From positions 1,984,001-2,048,000 of the forward strand of contig NZ_CP033219.1 of the NCBI RefSeq assembly GCF_004006175.1: 64,000 nt of DNA, given 5' to 3'. A model generated the notes under the pieces. That model saw only the letters and a program-made list of their open reading frames with translations. It ran no database searches and was not told the DNA's origin. Origin of the DNA: Parasedimentitalea marina (GTDB lineage: Bacteria > Pseudomonadota > Alphaproteobacteria > Rhodobacterales > Rhodobacteraceae). Positions 37,792 through 46,437 of this stretch are shown in pieces (within the stretch, counting starts at the first letter, position 1; each line of letters begins with the position of its first letter). A program made the position numbers and the translations under genes.

Positions 37792-39009
37792 TCAAGCTGT
37801 TTTTGGGCGCAGGGTGAGCCACAGCAAGGCACCACCGGCAAGCACCAGAAATGGGGCCATGGCCATGTTGACGGCGTTCCAGCCCTCGATAGGATTGCCG
37901 CCCGAACAGTTCATCAAACCGCCAGACGACAGCGAGGCGAAGGTTACGCCACCAAACACCAACAGATCGTTGAGGCCCTGCATGCGGCCACGTTCATGCG
38001 GTTCATGGGCTCCGGCCAGCATGGTGGTGGCGCCGATGAAACCAAAGTTCCAGCCGAGTCCCAGCAGGATGAGGGCGACAAAGAAGTTCTCCAATTCGAC
38101 CCCCTGCAACGCCACGGCTCCGGCTCCGGCCAGGATGGCGAGGCCAGCGCCCACGACCTTTTCAACACCAAAGCGCACGATCAAATGGCCAGTGAAGAAA
38201 GACGGGATATACATGGCCAACACGTGCAGAGTGACAACGTCTGAGGCATTGTTCTGGGTGAAACCACAGCCCACAACGGCCAATGGTGTGGACGTCATAA
38301 CAAGGTTCATCAGCGCGTAAGAGACCATCGCACAGATCACGGCCACAGCGATACGGGGAGTTTTTAGAAGCTCCCAACGCGTGCGACCACGTGGCGTGTT
38401 TTCATTAGGAGCAGCGGGCTTGGGAATGTCGAGAAACAGGAACAGCAGTGCGCCGACGATGTTTATGGCAATCACCGCCATATACGCTCCCAGAAAAGGG
38501 ATCACAAAAGCATCGCTAGTTGATTGAACAAGTTGTCGACCAATAAGAGCAGATAGCAATCCACCCGCCATGACATAGGAAATTGCTTTGGGGCGGAAAT
38601 TTTCACTGGCGGTGTCTGCGGCGGCAAAGCGATAGAAGCCCTGGGCGCTCATGTAGATGCCGGTTAGGAAACTACCGGCCAAAAAGATGGGGAAAGATCC
38701 GAGATACAGACCATAGGCTCCGACGAGAGCACCTGTCGCGCCGCCCATGGCACCAACCATAAAGCCAAACCTGCGGCCCCATTTTTGCATAATGGCCGAA
38801 ATGGGCGTGGCAGACAGCATGGAACCCAGCACGATCAGCGATATAGGCAAGGTCGCAAAGCAGGCATTGGAGGCCAGCGATTGCCCGGCCAGACCGCCGA
38901 TCGTAAAGATGATTGGCATTTGCGAGCCAAGAAAGGCCTGCGCCATCACCAGAATGGCAACATTTCGTTTGGCGACACCGTCGTCGTGAGTGGTCATACT
39001 AATAGTCAT
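37792..39009 (-). CDS. Major facilitator superfamily transporter
   Basis: This protein of about 405 residues has 12 hydrophobic helices. A conserved loop between helices 2 and 3 (QKWGRRFGFMVGA) and the second-half loop VRFGVEKVVGAG are visible. The group resembles roseobacter MFS proteins of unknown substrate. The start is uncertain: ATG 39009, ATG 38997 and a longer frame to 39081 are all open, and none has a clear ribosome binding site. It converges with the phytoene-synthase-like gene and is divergent from the AlkA-like gene. Confidence 0.88.
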   Translation of the reverse strand: MTISMTTHDDGVAKRNVAILVMAQAFLGSQMPIIFTIGGLAGQSLASNACFATLPISLIVLGSMLSATPISAIMQKWGRRFGFMVGAMGGATGALVGAYGLYLGSFPIFLAGSFLTGIYMSAQGFYRFAAADTASENFRPKAISYVMAGGLLSALIGRQLVQSTSDAFVIPFLGAYMAVIAINIVGALLFLFLDIPKPAAPNENTPRGRTRWELLKTPRIAVAVICAMVSYALMNLVMTSTPLAVVGCGFTQNNASDVVTLHVLAMYIPSFFTGHLIVRFGVEKVVGAGLAILAGAGAVALQGVELENFFVALILLGLGWNFGFIGATTMLAGAHEPHERGRMQGLNDLLVFGGVTFASLSSGGLMNCSGGNPIEGWNAVNMAMAPFLVLAGGALLWLTLRPKTA

Positions 39010-39105
39010 TTGGAATGCGTAGCTGCGAACATTGCCGGTTACAAGCGGCTTGCGGCGCCGGATAGTGCGGGTAATCTGCACAAGTTGGAGTTACAGGAGA
39101 GTGAC

Positions 39106-39747
39106 GTGACGTCAGATCAGCATGTTGGAAGAATTATTACAGATGATTCCTGCGTAGCGGAAGGGGCCGCCTGGTTAGCTGCCCACGAGCCGCGATTTTC
39201 AGCTGCGCTTCAATTAACCGGACCATTGCCGCTGCGTCGCAAGCCGGATGGGTTTGGCGAATTGTTGTCTGCGATTGTCAGTCAACAGGTCAGTGTGGCT
39301 TCAGCGCGCGCAATCTGGGGGCGCATGAAGGATGCTCAGATGACGGATCCGACCATTGTGCAAGCTGCCAGTGATGATGACCTGCGCGCCATTGGTTTGA
39401 GCCGACAAAAGGTCAAATATGCTCGCGCCTTGGCTGGTTCACCGATTGATTTCAATGCCTTGAGGAGCGCTTCGAATAGCGAGGTCATCAAGACCCTTGT
39501 GCAGGTTCAGGGCATCGGGGCCTGGACTGCGGAAATATATGCTATGTTCTCTCTTGGCCGCGCGGATGTCTTTGCACCGGGTGACCTGGCCCTGCAAGAG
39601 GCGGTGCGCATTCTGTTTGAATTGCCCGACAGACCCAAGGAACGCGAGCTGCGCAAAATGGCCGAGAATTGGTCCCCATGGAGGTCGGTTGCAGCGCGTC
39701 TGTTGTTTTCCTATTACCATGTAGCAAAATCCAGGGAAGGGATCTGA
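39106..39747 (+). CDS. DNA-3-methyladenine glycosylase II (AlkA-like, HhH-GPD)
   Basis: The protein has 213 residues from GTG 39106, which follows AGGAGA with good spacing. It shows the helix-hairpin-helix VQVQGIGAW (about 132-140) and the catalytic aspartate Asp160 in VFAPGDLALQ, the HhH-GPD signature. It removes alkylated bases from DNA. It lacks the N-terminal domain of E. coli AlkA, as is usual for the short alphaproteobacterial form. Its stop shares one base with the start of the next gene (TGATG), so the two are coupled. Confidence 0.93.
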   Translation: MTSDQHVGRIITDDSCVAEGAAWLAAHEPRFSAALQLTGPLPLRRKPDGFGELLSAIVSQQVSVASARAIWGRMKDAQMTDPTIVQAASDDDLRAIGLSRQKVKYARALAGSPIDFNALRSASNSEVIKTLVQVQGIGAWTAEIYAMFSLGRADVFAPGDLALQEAVRILFELPDRPKERELRKMAENWSPWRSVAARLLFSYYHVAKSREGI

Positions 39748-40412
39748 TGACTCGTGTATTAACCGCAGAACGCAAAGAACCGCTATCGGGGACAACCCGA
39801 TCTGTTGTGGTGTTCTTGCATGGCTATGGGGCCAATGGGGCTGACCTACTTGGGCTTGCAGACCCGCTGAGCGAGCATTTGCCGGACACTCTGTTTGTGG
39901 CGCCTGATGCGCCGGAACGCTGTGCGGGATCGCCGATGGGCTATCAGTGGTTTCCGATCCCTTGGATTGATGGATCATCCGAAGAAGAATCCGAACGCGG
40001 CATGCAGTCGGCCATTGCGGATCTGAACGCCTTTCTTGACGCATTGATGGTGGACGAGGACGTTCTGCCCGAGCAGGTGGTGTTGTTTGGCTTCAGCCAG
40101 GGCTCGATGATGAGCCTGCATGTTGCGCCACGTCGCGAAGATGCAGTTGCCGGTGTCGTGGCCTTTTCGGGACGTCTGCTATCTCCCGAGACACTTAAGG
40201 ACGAGGTGGTCAGCAAGATGTCGATCCTGCTGGTGCATGGCGACGAAGACGACGTGGTGCCGCCGCAATCCTTGCCCGCCGCCGCTGAAGCCCTGCAAGA
40301 GGCCGGGTTTCAGGATGTCTTTGCCCATATCCAAAAGGGAACCGGACACGGAATTGCCCAGGACGGGCTAAGCGTTGCCTTGGCGTTCATGCGTGACAAA
40401 CTGGGGCTGTAG
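39747..40412 (+). CDS. Alpha/beta-hydrolase: phospholipase/carboxylesterase family
   Basis: This 221-residue hydrolase has the nucleophile elbow GFSQGS (Ser117), the oxyanion segment FLHGYGANG, a catalytic Asp in VHGDEDDVVP, and a His in GTGHGIAQDG. The family (PF02230) includes bacterial carboxylesterases and acyl-protein thioesterase relatives acting on short esters or lysophospholipids. Substrate unknown. It starts inside the stop of the AlkA-like gene. A weak hairpin without a T run follows at 40434-40455. Confidence 0.92.
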   Translation: MTRVLTAERKEPLSGTTRSVVVFLHGYGANGADLLGLADPLSEHLPDTLFVAPDAPERCAGSPMGYQWFPIPWIDGSSEEESERGMQSAIADLNAFLDALMVDEDVLPEQVVLFGFSQGSMMSLHVAPRREDAVAGVVAFSGRLLSPETLKDEVVSKMSILLVHGDEDDVVPPQSLPAAAEALQEAGFQDVFAHIQKGTGHGIAQDGLSVALAFMRDKLGL

Positions 40413-40433
40413 CCTGAACTCAAGAGATATGAA

Positions 40434-40455
40434 CCGTCAGGGGAGACCCTGGCGG
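40434..40455 (+). terminator. Weak hairpin between the convergent esterase and RluE-like genes
   Basis: A 9-base stem with one G-U pair (CCGTCAGGG at 40434-40442 with CCCTGGCGG at 40447-40455) lies between convergent genes. No T tract on either side. Confidence 0.35.
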
Positions 40456-40504
40456 ATTAGATGATCAATGTGAGACCATTGATAATGTTTGGCGGGATGA
40501 CCGG

Positions 40505-41095
40505 CTATCTACGCCGCCCCCGGGAAGGGCCGGAAGATGCCGGTGCGGGGGCGTCTTGCCATGTGCCCGGCTGCAGCCCGTCCAGGGTCCAATCGCCAAT
40601 ACGCCAGCGGATTAGGCGCAGCGTCGGGTGACCCACAGCGGCTGTCATGCGCCGTACCTGACGATTGCGACCTTCGCGGATCGTCAACTCGATCCAGGTG
40701 TCAGGAATGTTTTTGCGGACACGAATGGGCGGCACCCGGGGCCAAAGTTCCGGAGGCTCAGACATAATGCGTGCCTTTGCCGGTCTCGTGAGCCCATCCT
40801 TAAGCGTAACCCCCTGTGCCAAAGCTGTCACCGCTGCTGTATCGGGTCTGCCTTCGACCTGAACCCAATAGGTCTTGGCCATTTTATGTTTCGGGTCTGA
40901 TACCCGCGCCTGCAACCCGCCATCGTCTGTCAGCAGCATCAAGCCTTCGCTGTCGCGGTCCAATCGACCTGCTGGGTAGACGCCGGGCAGGTCGATGAAA
41001 TCGCTGAGAGTGCGACGTGGGGTGCCCTCGGTGCCGCGATCAGTGAATTGCGGAAGAACATCAAAGGGTTTGTTGAAGCGGATCAATTGGGTCAT
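40505..41095 (-). CDS. 23S rRNA pseudouridine synthase, RluE-like
   Basis: This 196-residue RsuA/RluB/E/F-type synthase has the catalytic aspartate Asp46 in [12 protein letters not shown] and the [14 protein letters not shown] segment typical of the family. It lacks an N-terminal S4 domain, which fits RluE, the enzyme for position 2457 of 23S rRNA. The C-terminal tail is basic. It stands alone, convergent with the esterase gene. Confidence 0.93.
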   Translation of the reverse strand: MTQLIRFNKPFDVLPQFTDRGTEGTPRRTLSDFIDLPGVYPAGRLDRDSEGLMLLTDDGGLQARVSDPKHKMAKTYWVQVEGRPDTAAVTALAQGVTLKDGLTRPAKARIMSEPPELWPRVPPIRVRKNIPDTWIELTIREGRNRQVRRMTAAVGHPTLRLIRWRIGDWTLDGLQPGTWQDAPAPASSGPSRGRRR

Positions 41096-41232
41096 GCCCG
41101 CCCATAAAAGGCGCGTGCGCTCAAAGCAAGGGCTGTATCACGGGGATGTTGTTATGGGTCAGACAATTGTGCTCGAGATATAGTGGAAACAGAGGGCTTG
41201 TCAGGTTTGAACCACGATATATAGTTAGTCTT

Positions 41233-41565
41233 ATGATGGAACTGTTCCCCAGCTTAGGTGCCAGGACATGGAAAGTTATGGCTAGGATGACGTTACAGAT
41301 GGGCGCGTTTAAGGCCGAATTTGAGCGCATTACTGTCGTGATCGAGTATCACGAAGTGGTGCGAAGCCCCAGTTCCGTCATTCGAATACAGACGGTGTCA
41401 GGGCCAACAGACGTCAAGATTTTTGAAAAGCGCGTGGACCTCACGCGCTTTTATTCGTTTTTACGAGATTGGATTTCTATGCGTTTAAGTATGCAACCTG
41501 CTGCCAGAAGAACAGCCAGACCAAGGCTAATGGGCTTCGCTAATTCAGGGGAGGTGATCGCATGA
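41233..41565 (+). CDS. Uncharacterised small protein upstream of an HNH nuclease
   Basis: The open frame runs from at least 41146. I take ATG 41233 (MMELFPSLGARTW) as one possible start, giving 110 residues. The middle is strand-like (ITVVIEYHEV, VIRIQTVSGPTDVKIF) and the end is basic. It resembles nothing I know. In favour: its stop overlaps the HNH start as ATGA. Against: a strong terminator-like hairpin lies inside it at 41426-41452 and no ribosome binding site is clear. It may not be a gene. Confidence 0.3.
   Translation: MMELFPSLGARTWKVMARMTLQMGAFKAEFERITVVIEYHEVVRSPSSVIRIQTVSGPTDVKIFEKRVDLTRFYSFLRDWISMRLSMQPAARRTARPRLMGFANSGEVIA
41426..41452. terminator. Terminator-like hairpin inside the small open frame
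   Basis: A perfect 11-base inverted repeat (AAAAGCGCGTG at 41426-41436 with CACGCGCTTTT at 41442-41452) has a 5-base loop and T-rich flanks on both strands. It would stop any plus-strand transcript before the HNH gene. Confidence 0.6.
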
Positions 41566-42128
41566 ACCAAGCTGTTGGCTCTTTGCGGACGCTGGTATTG
41601 AACGCCAACATGCAACCGCTCAGCTGGGCGCCGCTGTCTGTTTGGAATTGGCAAAGTGCATTTGTCGCAGTGCATCAAGACCGGGTGCTTCAGATTAAGA
41701 CCTACGACGACATAATCGTGCATTCGGCAACGCAGTCATTCGAAGTCCCTGCAGTGGTGGCGCTAAGGAGTTATCACAAACGAAGAACGGTCGGCTTTAC
41801 CCGTTACAATTTGTTTCTGCGCGACGAGTTCAAATGCCAATATTGTGGAAAACGGTTTCAGGCAAAGGATCTGACATTCGATCACGTGGTTCCACGCAGC
41901 AAGGGCGGCGGCTCGGTTTGGTCCAATATCGTGGCCTCCTGCGAGACGGACAATTTGCGAAAGGCCAACAGAACACCAAAGCAGGCTGGCATGCGTTTGT
42001 TGCGGCAACCGTTTGAACCCACAGCCCGCCAACTGGACGCTGCAGCCCGACGCCAGCCCCTGGCCGCAGGGGGATTACACCAGACCTGGATGGACTATTT
42101 GTACTGGGGAGCCGAGTTGGAGGGGTGA
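41562..42128 (+). CDS. HNH endonuclease
   Basis: This 188-residue protein has a zinc-binding CQYCG pair, the catalytic FDHVVPRSKGGG (the first His of HNH), and a second cysteine/asparagine cluster in ASCETDNLRKAN. It belongs to the widespread McrA-like HNH group that stands alone in many alphaproteobacterial chromosomes; the role is not established. A near-perfect ribosome binding site (GGGGAGGTGAT) precedes the ATG. No phage or restriction genes are adjacent. Confidence 0.92.
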   Translation: MNQAVGSLRTLVLNANMQPLSWAPLSVWNWQSAFVAVHQDRVLQIKTYDDIIVHSATQSFEVPAVVALRSYHKRRTVGFTRYNLFLRDEFKCQYCGKRFQAKDLTFDHVVPRSKGGGSVWSNIVASCETDNLRKANRTPKQAGMRLLRQPFEPTARQLDAAARRQPLAAGGLHQTWMDYLYWGAELEG

Positions 42129-42185
42129 CAGGCCTTTGCCTTGACCCTTTGCAAAAGCAGTGGGGCAAGGTTGTACAAAGGTGAC

Positions 42186-43124
42186 TCAGGCCCGCAGATC
42201 TGTGACTTCCTGCCCGATTTTCTCGATGTCATAGGGCGTCGTTTCGTAGATCTCGTTGATCCAGTTCCCATAGAGAAGATGCGCGTGGCTGCGCCAGCGA
42301 TTGAGCGGTTTCTGGTTTGGATCGTCGTCCGGATAGTAATTGTCCGGCACGTTGATTGGCGTACCTTCGGCAACATCACGGTCGTACTCTTGCTTGAGGC
42401 TGCTGCTGTCATACTCAAAGTGATTGAAAATATACAACGCCCGGTGTGCCGGATCCTCGATCAGGCAGGGCCCAACTTCGGCACTTCCCAATAATGTTCT
42501 CAGTGCAGGGTGATGATCCACCTCGTGTTGGCGCATCTCGGTCCAGCGCGACACAGGAATCACAAATTCATCCGAAAAACCGCGCAAGTAAGGCGAGGCC
42601 GGATCCATATTTTGCTGTCGGAAACACCCAAAGGCCTTGTGCGGCAGAATGTGTTTCTGAATACCGTGGAAATGATTGATCATCGCCATTCCACCCCAAC
42701 AGACACCAAAGGTGGAATGCACATTGGTTTGGGTCCATTCGAAAACCTCGCACATTTCCTGCCAATAGGTGACGTCGGCAAAATCCAGATGCTCGATTGG
42801 GGCGCCAGTGATAATCAGCCCGTCAAACTTCCTGTCGCGCACTTCTGAGAACGGCAGGTAGAATTCCGCCATATGTTCAGCCGCGGTGTTGCGGGTGCGG
42901 TGCTCGCTCATCCGGATCAGGGTCAGATCAATCTGCAGAGGTGTTGCGCCAATCAGACGCGCAAACTGGTTCTCGGTCTGGATCTTCTTGGGCATCAGGT
43001 TGAGCAGGGCGATGCGCAAGGGGCGGATATCCTGACGTGCCGCCTGATCCGGCGACATCACCATCACACCTTCGTTCGTGAGAACGTCAAAGGCGGGCAG
43101 GTCAGACGGGATTTTGATAGGCAT
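42186..43124 (-). CDS. metA: MetA-family homoserine O-acyltransferase, predicted O-acetyltransferase
   Basis: This 312-residue protein has the nucleophile Cys142 in FGVCWGG, the [10 protein letters not shown] signature, and a C-terminal catalytic His/Glu region in YIFNHFEYD. It activates homoserine for methionine synthesis. Position 111 is Glu ([10 protein letters not shown]). In this family Glu111 goes with acetyl-CoA use (as in Bacillus cereus) and Gly111 with succinyl-CoA (as in E. coli), so the product is predicted to be O-acetylhomoserine. It is 46 bases downstream of a P-loop gene. No SAM-II riboswitch is visible in that short gap. Confidence 0.94.
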   Translation of the reverse strand: MPIKIPSDLPAFDVLTNEGVMVMSPDQAARQDIRPLRIALLNLMPKKIQTENQFARLIGATPLQIDLTLIRMSEHRTRNTAAEHMAEFYLPFSEVRDRKFDGLIITGAPIEHLDFADVTYWQEMCEVFEWTQTNVHSTFGVCWGGMAMINHFHGIQKHILPHKAFGCFRQQNMDPASPYLRGFSDEFVIPVSRWTEMRQHEVDHHPALRTLLGSAEVGPCLIEDPAHRALYIFNHFEYDSSSLKQEYDRDVAEGTPINVPDNYYPDDDPNQKPLNRWRSHAHLLYGNWINEIYETTPYDIEKIGQEVTDLRA

Positions 43125-43170
43125 ATCAGGGTCTCAAACTCTGGATCAGGGACTGTGGGAGATAGGGGCT

Positions 43171-44046
43171 TTAGGTGCGGGACTCAAGGGCGGTGTCAAT
43201 TGCGCCTGCGATCAGGTCGGTAAACCGGTCTTGATCCGTGGCCGCGGCGATTTGGTCGGCCGTGACCGTGACGCCCCAGTTTTTGGCCATCGCAGCATAG
43301 CGCGGTTGCCGATGGGCCAGGGCCTGAGCATAGGTCCAGCGAATGAACTCATCGGGGTTAACATCACTCTCTGAAATGTTGTTTTCATTCAAATATTCAT
43401 CCCAAACTCTTGTAAGGAATGCGGGTTGATATGACATGGGCTTCGGGGCACGATCAAAGCGACGCACCAGCTCTTTGGTATGGGCGTCATCGCCTTTGAT
43501 CCAGACCATCAAGGCCCGATTGGACAGCTCGGTTAGCACCGGATCTTTGGGATCATCGGCATCGACCCACTCGCAGATCGACCCACCCGTATCGCAGATG
43601 AAATTGTCATAACCATAGAGCCGCTGAGCCCGGTCGACGAAATACTCGGTATCCAAAAGGGCGTGGATCTCGGCCAACCGGAATTGTTCCTGACGGCGGC
43701 GGTATTCGTCGATCTCCAGGCCTCCCTTAGCCAATGACCCGGGTTTGCCCAGATAGCTGGCCACCGGGGCGAGGTTCTCAAAGCTGATATTGGAGCCGAT
43801 GTAGATTGAATCTGACAATAGAAGATCGCGCAGGAACGGGACTTTCATCGCTTCGGCCTTAGCATTATCAGCGATGTATTCGCCCATATAGCGGGTGCCA
43901 ATGCGGTAATCGATGGAATAGTGAAACCACTGGCCGCCATCGCGCAGCATGTTGCTGACATGGGTCTTGCCCAGACCGGACATGCCAAAAAACAGCACCC
44001 GTTTGTGCGGCGCATCGCGCCAGTCCTGTGCGGAAGAGTAAAGCAT
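43171..44046 (-). CDS. P-loop ATPase of unknown role
   Basis: This 291-residue protein begins with a Walker A motif in VLFFGMSGLGKTHVSNML (about 17-34). It has a possible acidic strand in YDNFICDTGGSICEW and no other recognised domain. It looks like a small kinase-like or chaperone-like ATPase conserved in roseobacters. It precedes metA by 46 bases on the same strand and may be co-transcribed with it. Role not assigned. Confidence 0.7.
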   Translation of the reverse strand: MLYSSAQDWRDAPHKRVLFFGMSGLGKTHVSNMLRDGGQWFHYSIDYRIGTRYMGEYIADNAKAEAMKVPFLRDLLLSDSIYIGSNISFENLAPVASYLGKPGSLAKGGLEIDEYRRRQEQFRLAEIHALLDTEYFVDRAQRLYGYDNFICDTGGSICEWVDADDPKDPVLTELSNRALMVWIKGDDAHTKELVRRFDRAPKPMSYQPAFLTRVWDEYLNENNISESDVNPDEFIRWTYAQALAHRQPRYAAMAKNWGVTVTADQIAAATDQDRFTDLIAGAIDTALESRT

Positions 44047-44139
44047 GGTGGCCGGGATCCCTGTAGTGTCCAGCCTTGCTAGCCAGTGCAGAGCGCAGGG
44101 TCAATCAAATGCAGTCTATTGATCTGTCGGCAAACCCAA

Positions 44140-44165
44140 ACGCCCCGCGATGAATCGCGAGGCGT
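44140..44165 (-). terminator. Probable terminator of the FadL-type gene
   Basis: An 11-base inverted repeat with one mismatch (44140-44150 with 44155-44165, loop TGAA) lies 23 bases past the stop of the porin gene. The T-rich tail on the minus strand is modest. Confidence 0.6.
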
Positions 44166-44188
44166 CAGTTGTATTGTCGTAGTTTTGA

Positions 44189-45277
44189 TTAGAAGTGGTA
44201 CCCGACTTTGATACCTGCACCGATCGAAGAGTTGTCGGTGAACGACGATGTCAAGAACGGCGACGAGCTAACAACGGTACTGGCACTGCCAACGCGCGTG
44301 TAGTTGAGACCGCCAGATATGACCATGTTATCCTTGGTATAGCGCAGGCCAAGAGTTGCGCCAAGCCGACCACTTGTTGGACCCAGGTTGGAGACATAGC
44401 CTCCCTTTGTGTCTTCGTAGCTGACGGCAAATGAACCAGACAGGGTTTCCGTCAACTTGCGTCCAACGCCAATCGTATAGGTGAATGTATCGTCACTGAA
44501 CGAAACCAGAGGGGAGCCAACCAACGTTCCGGTATAAAGGAGCGGCGAGATATCAAACTCGGACCATTCCACCCACCGTACACCACCAAAAAGCAAGGTG
44601 CCCTCGGCTATGCCAGTTTGGAAGTCAAGGTTGACGGACTGCGGGGTCTCAGTTGAGGTGACTGAGTCGACAGTTCCTCCGGCATAAGTTTCTGTAGTTG
44701 CAAAGTCATGTTTGATTTTTGAAAAGTAGGTAAGAGCAATTCGCATGGCAATTTCGGGTTTCTCGTAAGCAGCACCAACCAGATAACCAAAGCTCTCGTC
44801 GCGTTCTCCAACTCCGGTATAGGATGCGACTGCCGGTATCCCTACGTTTGCTTCCAGTGTCTGAAGTCTAACCCCACCATGTACACTAAAGCCGTTATCC
44901 ATTTTATAGCGCAGGATCCCAGTTAGCGCATTTGTCGTCAACTCGGCCGTCGCACCCGAAAACACATAGCCTGTACCGGTAGGGTAGTCGACATTTGCCC
45001 CAAACGGTTGATCGAAGATCAATGCAAAGCTCAACTGGTCGTTGATGTCCCGTTTGTATGCGCCACCAAACTGAGAGTACCGGCTCGCCATGTCGCCAGA
45101 ACCCGTGCCAATTGCGGTGCCTGAAACATCTGGCGAAATGCTACCAAATGAGAGTTCAACATAGTTGCCCTCTTCGAATAGCGCACCGAGTGTTTGTCCC
45201 GAGCGGTCGATGCCACCTGCGGATGCTCCGCCCGATACCAGCGCCAGCATGGCTGACGTTGCAATATATTTATTCAT
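44189..45277 (-). CDS. OmpP1/FadL-family outer-membrane transport protein
   Basis: This 362-residue protein has a signal peptide (MNKYIATSAMLALVSGGASA). The mature part is rich in alternating polar and aromatic residues typical of a 14-strand beta barrel, ending in the C-terminal aromatic residue (GIKVGYHF) used for barrel insertion. FadL proteins pass hydrophobic compounds such as long-chain fatty acids or aromatics. It is shorter than E. coli FadL (446), as is common in alphaproteobacteria. The ATG follows AGGGAG. It is monocistronic with its own hairpin. Confidence 0.88.
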   Translation of the reverse strand: MNKYIATSAMLALVSGGASAGGIDRSGQTLGALFEEGNYVELSFGSISPDVSGTAIGTGSGDMASRYSQFGGAYKRDINDQLSFALIFDQPFGANVDYPTGTGYVFSGATAELTTNALTGILRYKMDNGFSVHGGVRLQTLEANVGIPAVASYTGVGERDESFGYLVGAAYEKPEIAMRIALTYFSKIKHDFATTETYAGGTVDSVTSTETPQSVNLDFQTGIAEGTLLFGGVRWVEWSEFDISPLLYTGTLVGSPLVSFSDDTFTYTIGVGRKLTETLSGSFAVSYEDTKGGYVSNLGPTSGRLGATLGLRYTKDNMVISGGLNYTRVGSASTVVSSSPFLTSSFTDNSSIGAGIKVGYHF

Positions 45278-45404
45278 TGTTTCTCCCTCAGACCGAAGCC
45301 TGCCTCATTCACTATTCTGTCGATATGCTAATCAATATCAAATTGTCAGATCAATGATTACGACACGGAAGCCTTGCGGCGCACTTGAAATTTAGTGGCA
45401 AAGT

Positions 45405-46292
45405 TCAGGTTGCGCGCTCAGTATTTGGTGCCTTAGCATCTATGATATTCAGGTAGTTAGCAGTGAATATGACAATTGCGCCACACAGGACCCAAATATT
45501 TAGTGGTTCGTTGTAAATGAGCATGCCTAGAACCGCGATGACCGGCAGTCGGGTGAAATCAATTGGTACGACAACTGTTGCCGGCGCGACGGCAAGCGCG
45601 TTGGTCAGGCAGAAATGTGCGGTTAGCCCTGCGACGCCAATTAAAATCAGCCAGGGGGCGGTTGTGGGGTCGGGTAAGGTAACGTCGCCATCATAGCCAG
45701 CGATCAGGATGCCCATGACCAGTTGCATGGTGGTAAGCCAGAACAGGATTGATCCCACATGTTCCTTCCGGGTCAGACGTTTGGTCAGAATGCTGGTTAA
45801 GGCAAAGAAAATCGCCGAGGATGCAGCGGTGATGACACCAATATTGATGGTTTCCGGGCTTGGTCGGGTTACAATCAAGATGCCGATGAAACCGCCAAAC
45901 GCTGCCAGGCTGCGGGTGCGTGTCAGCCGTTCTCCCAACAAGAAGGGCGCCATCAGAATAACCCAAAGCGGGGAGGTGAACTCCAATGCAAAAACTTGCG
46001 CCAAGGGGATAACGGTCACCGCAAAGAACCACAGATTCTGTCCAGTGAAATGCGCAGCATTGCGGATCAAGTGAATGCCCAGTCGTTGTCTAGACACCTG
46101 AGCCCATTTACCGGTGGCCGTTAGCACGATGGCGACAACCAGGACACCGACCACGCTGCGATACATCATGATTTCAAATGTATCCAAAGCAAAGCTGACT
46201 TCACGTCCGGCAATAGCCATCGCAGAAAACGATGCGATGGCCCCCATCATCCACAGTGCTGCGCGTCCGATCTGGGCCGGTTGGTCTGACAT
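45405..46292 (-). CDS. EamA/DMT-family transporter
   Basis: This 295-residue membrane protein has ten hydrophobic helices arranged as two EamA repeats (about 8-140 and 150-285). Metabolite transporters of this superfamily export amino acids, riboflavin or other small molecules, and some import S-adenosylmethionine; the substrate cannot be assigned. The ATG follows AAGGAA. It lies between the porin gene and guaA, all on the minus strand but with separate spacing. Confidence 0.9.
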   Translation of the reverse strand: MSDQPAQIGRAALWMMGAIASFSAMAIAGREVSFALDTFEIMMYRSVVGVLVVAIVLTATGKWAQVSRQRLGIHLIRNAAHFTGQNLWFFAVTVIPLAQVFALEFTSPLWVILMAPFLLGERLTRTRSLAAFGGFIGILIVTRPSPETINIGVITAASSAIFFALTSILTKRLTRKEHVGSILFWLTTMQLVMGILIAGYDGDVTLPDPTTAPWLILIGVAGLTAHFCLTNALAVAPATVVVPIDFTRLPVIAVLGMLIYNEPLNIWVLCGAIVIFTANYLNIIDAKAPNTERAT

Positions 46293-46382
46293 GTTTTGGT
46301 TCCTTAGCTGTCGTAACGGCGAGGAAGCGTTATATTTTGAGTGCCGTCAAGCAGGCAGGCAGGATGAGCCCATGCAGATACA

Positions 46383-46416
46383 AAACAGCCCGCAACGACG
46401 GCGCTGCGGGCTGTTT
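46383..46416 (-). terminator. Intrinsic terminator of guaA
   Basis: A perfect 12-base inverted repeat (AAACAGCCCGCA at 46383-46394 with its complement at 46405-46416) and a 10-base loop lie 22 bases past the guaA stop, followed on the minus strand by TTTTG. Confidence 0.85.
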
Positions 46417-46437
46417 AACTTAACATTTAAAGATGGG

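Noticed and set aside
43125..43170. SAM-II riboswitch upstream of metA
   Set aside because: The gap is only 46 bases and lacks the SAM-II pseudoknot consensus.
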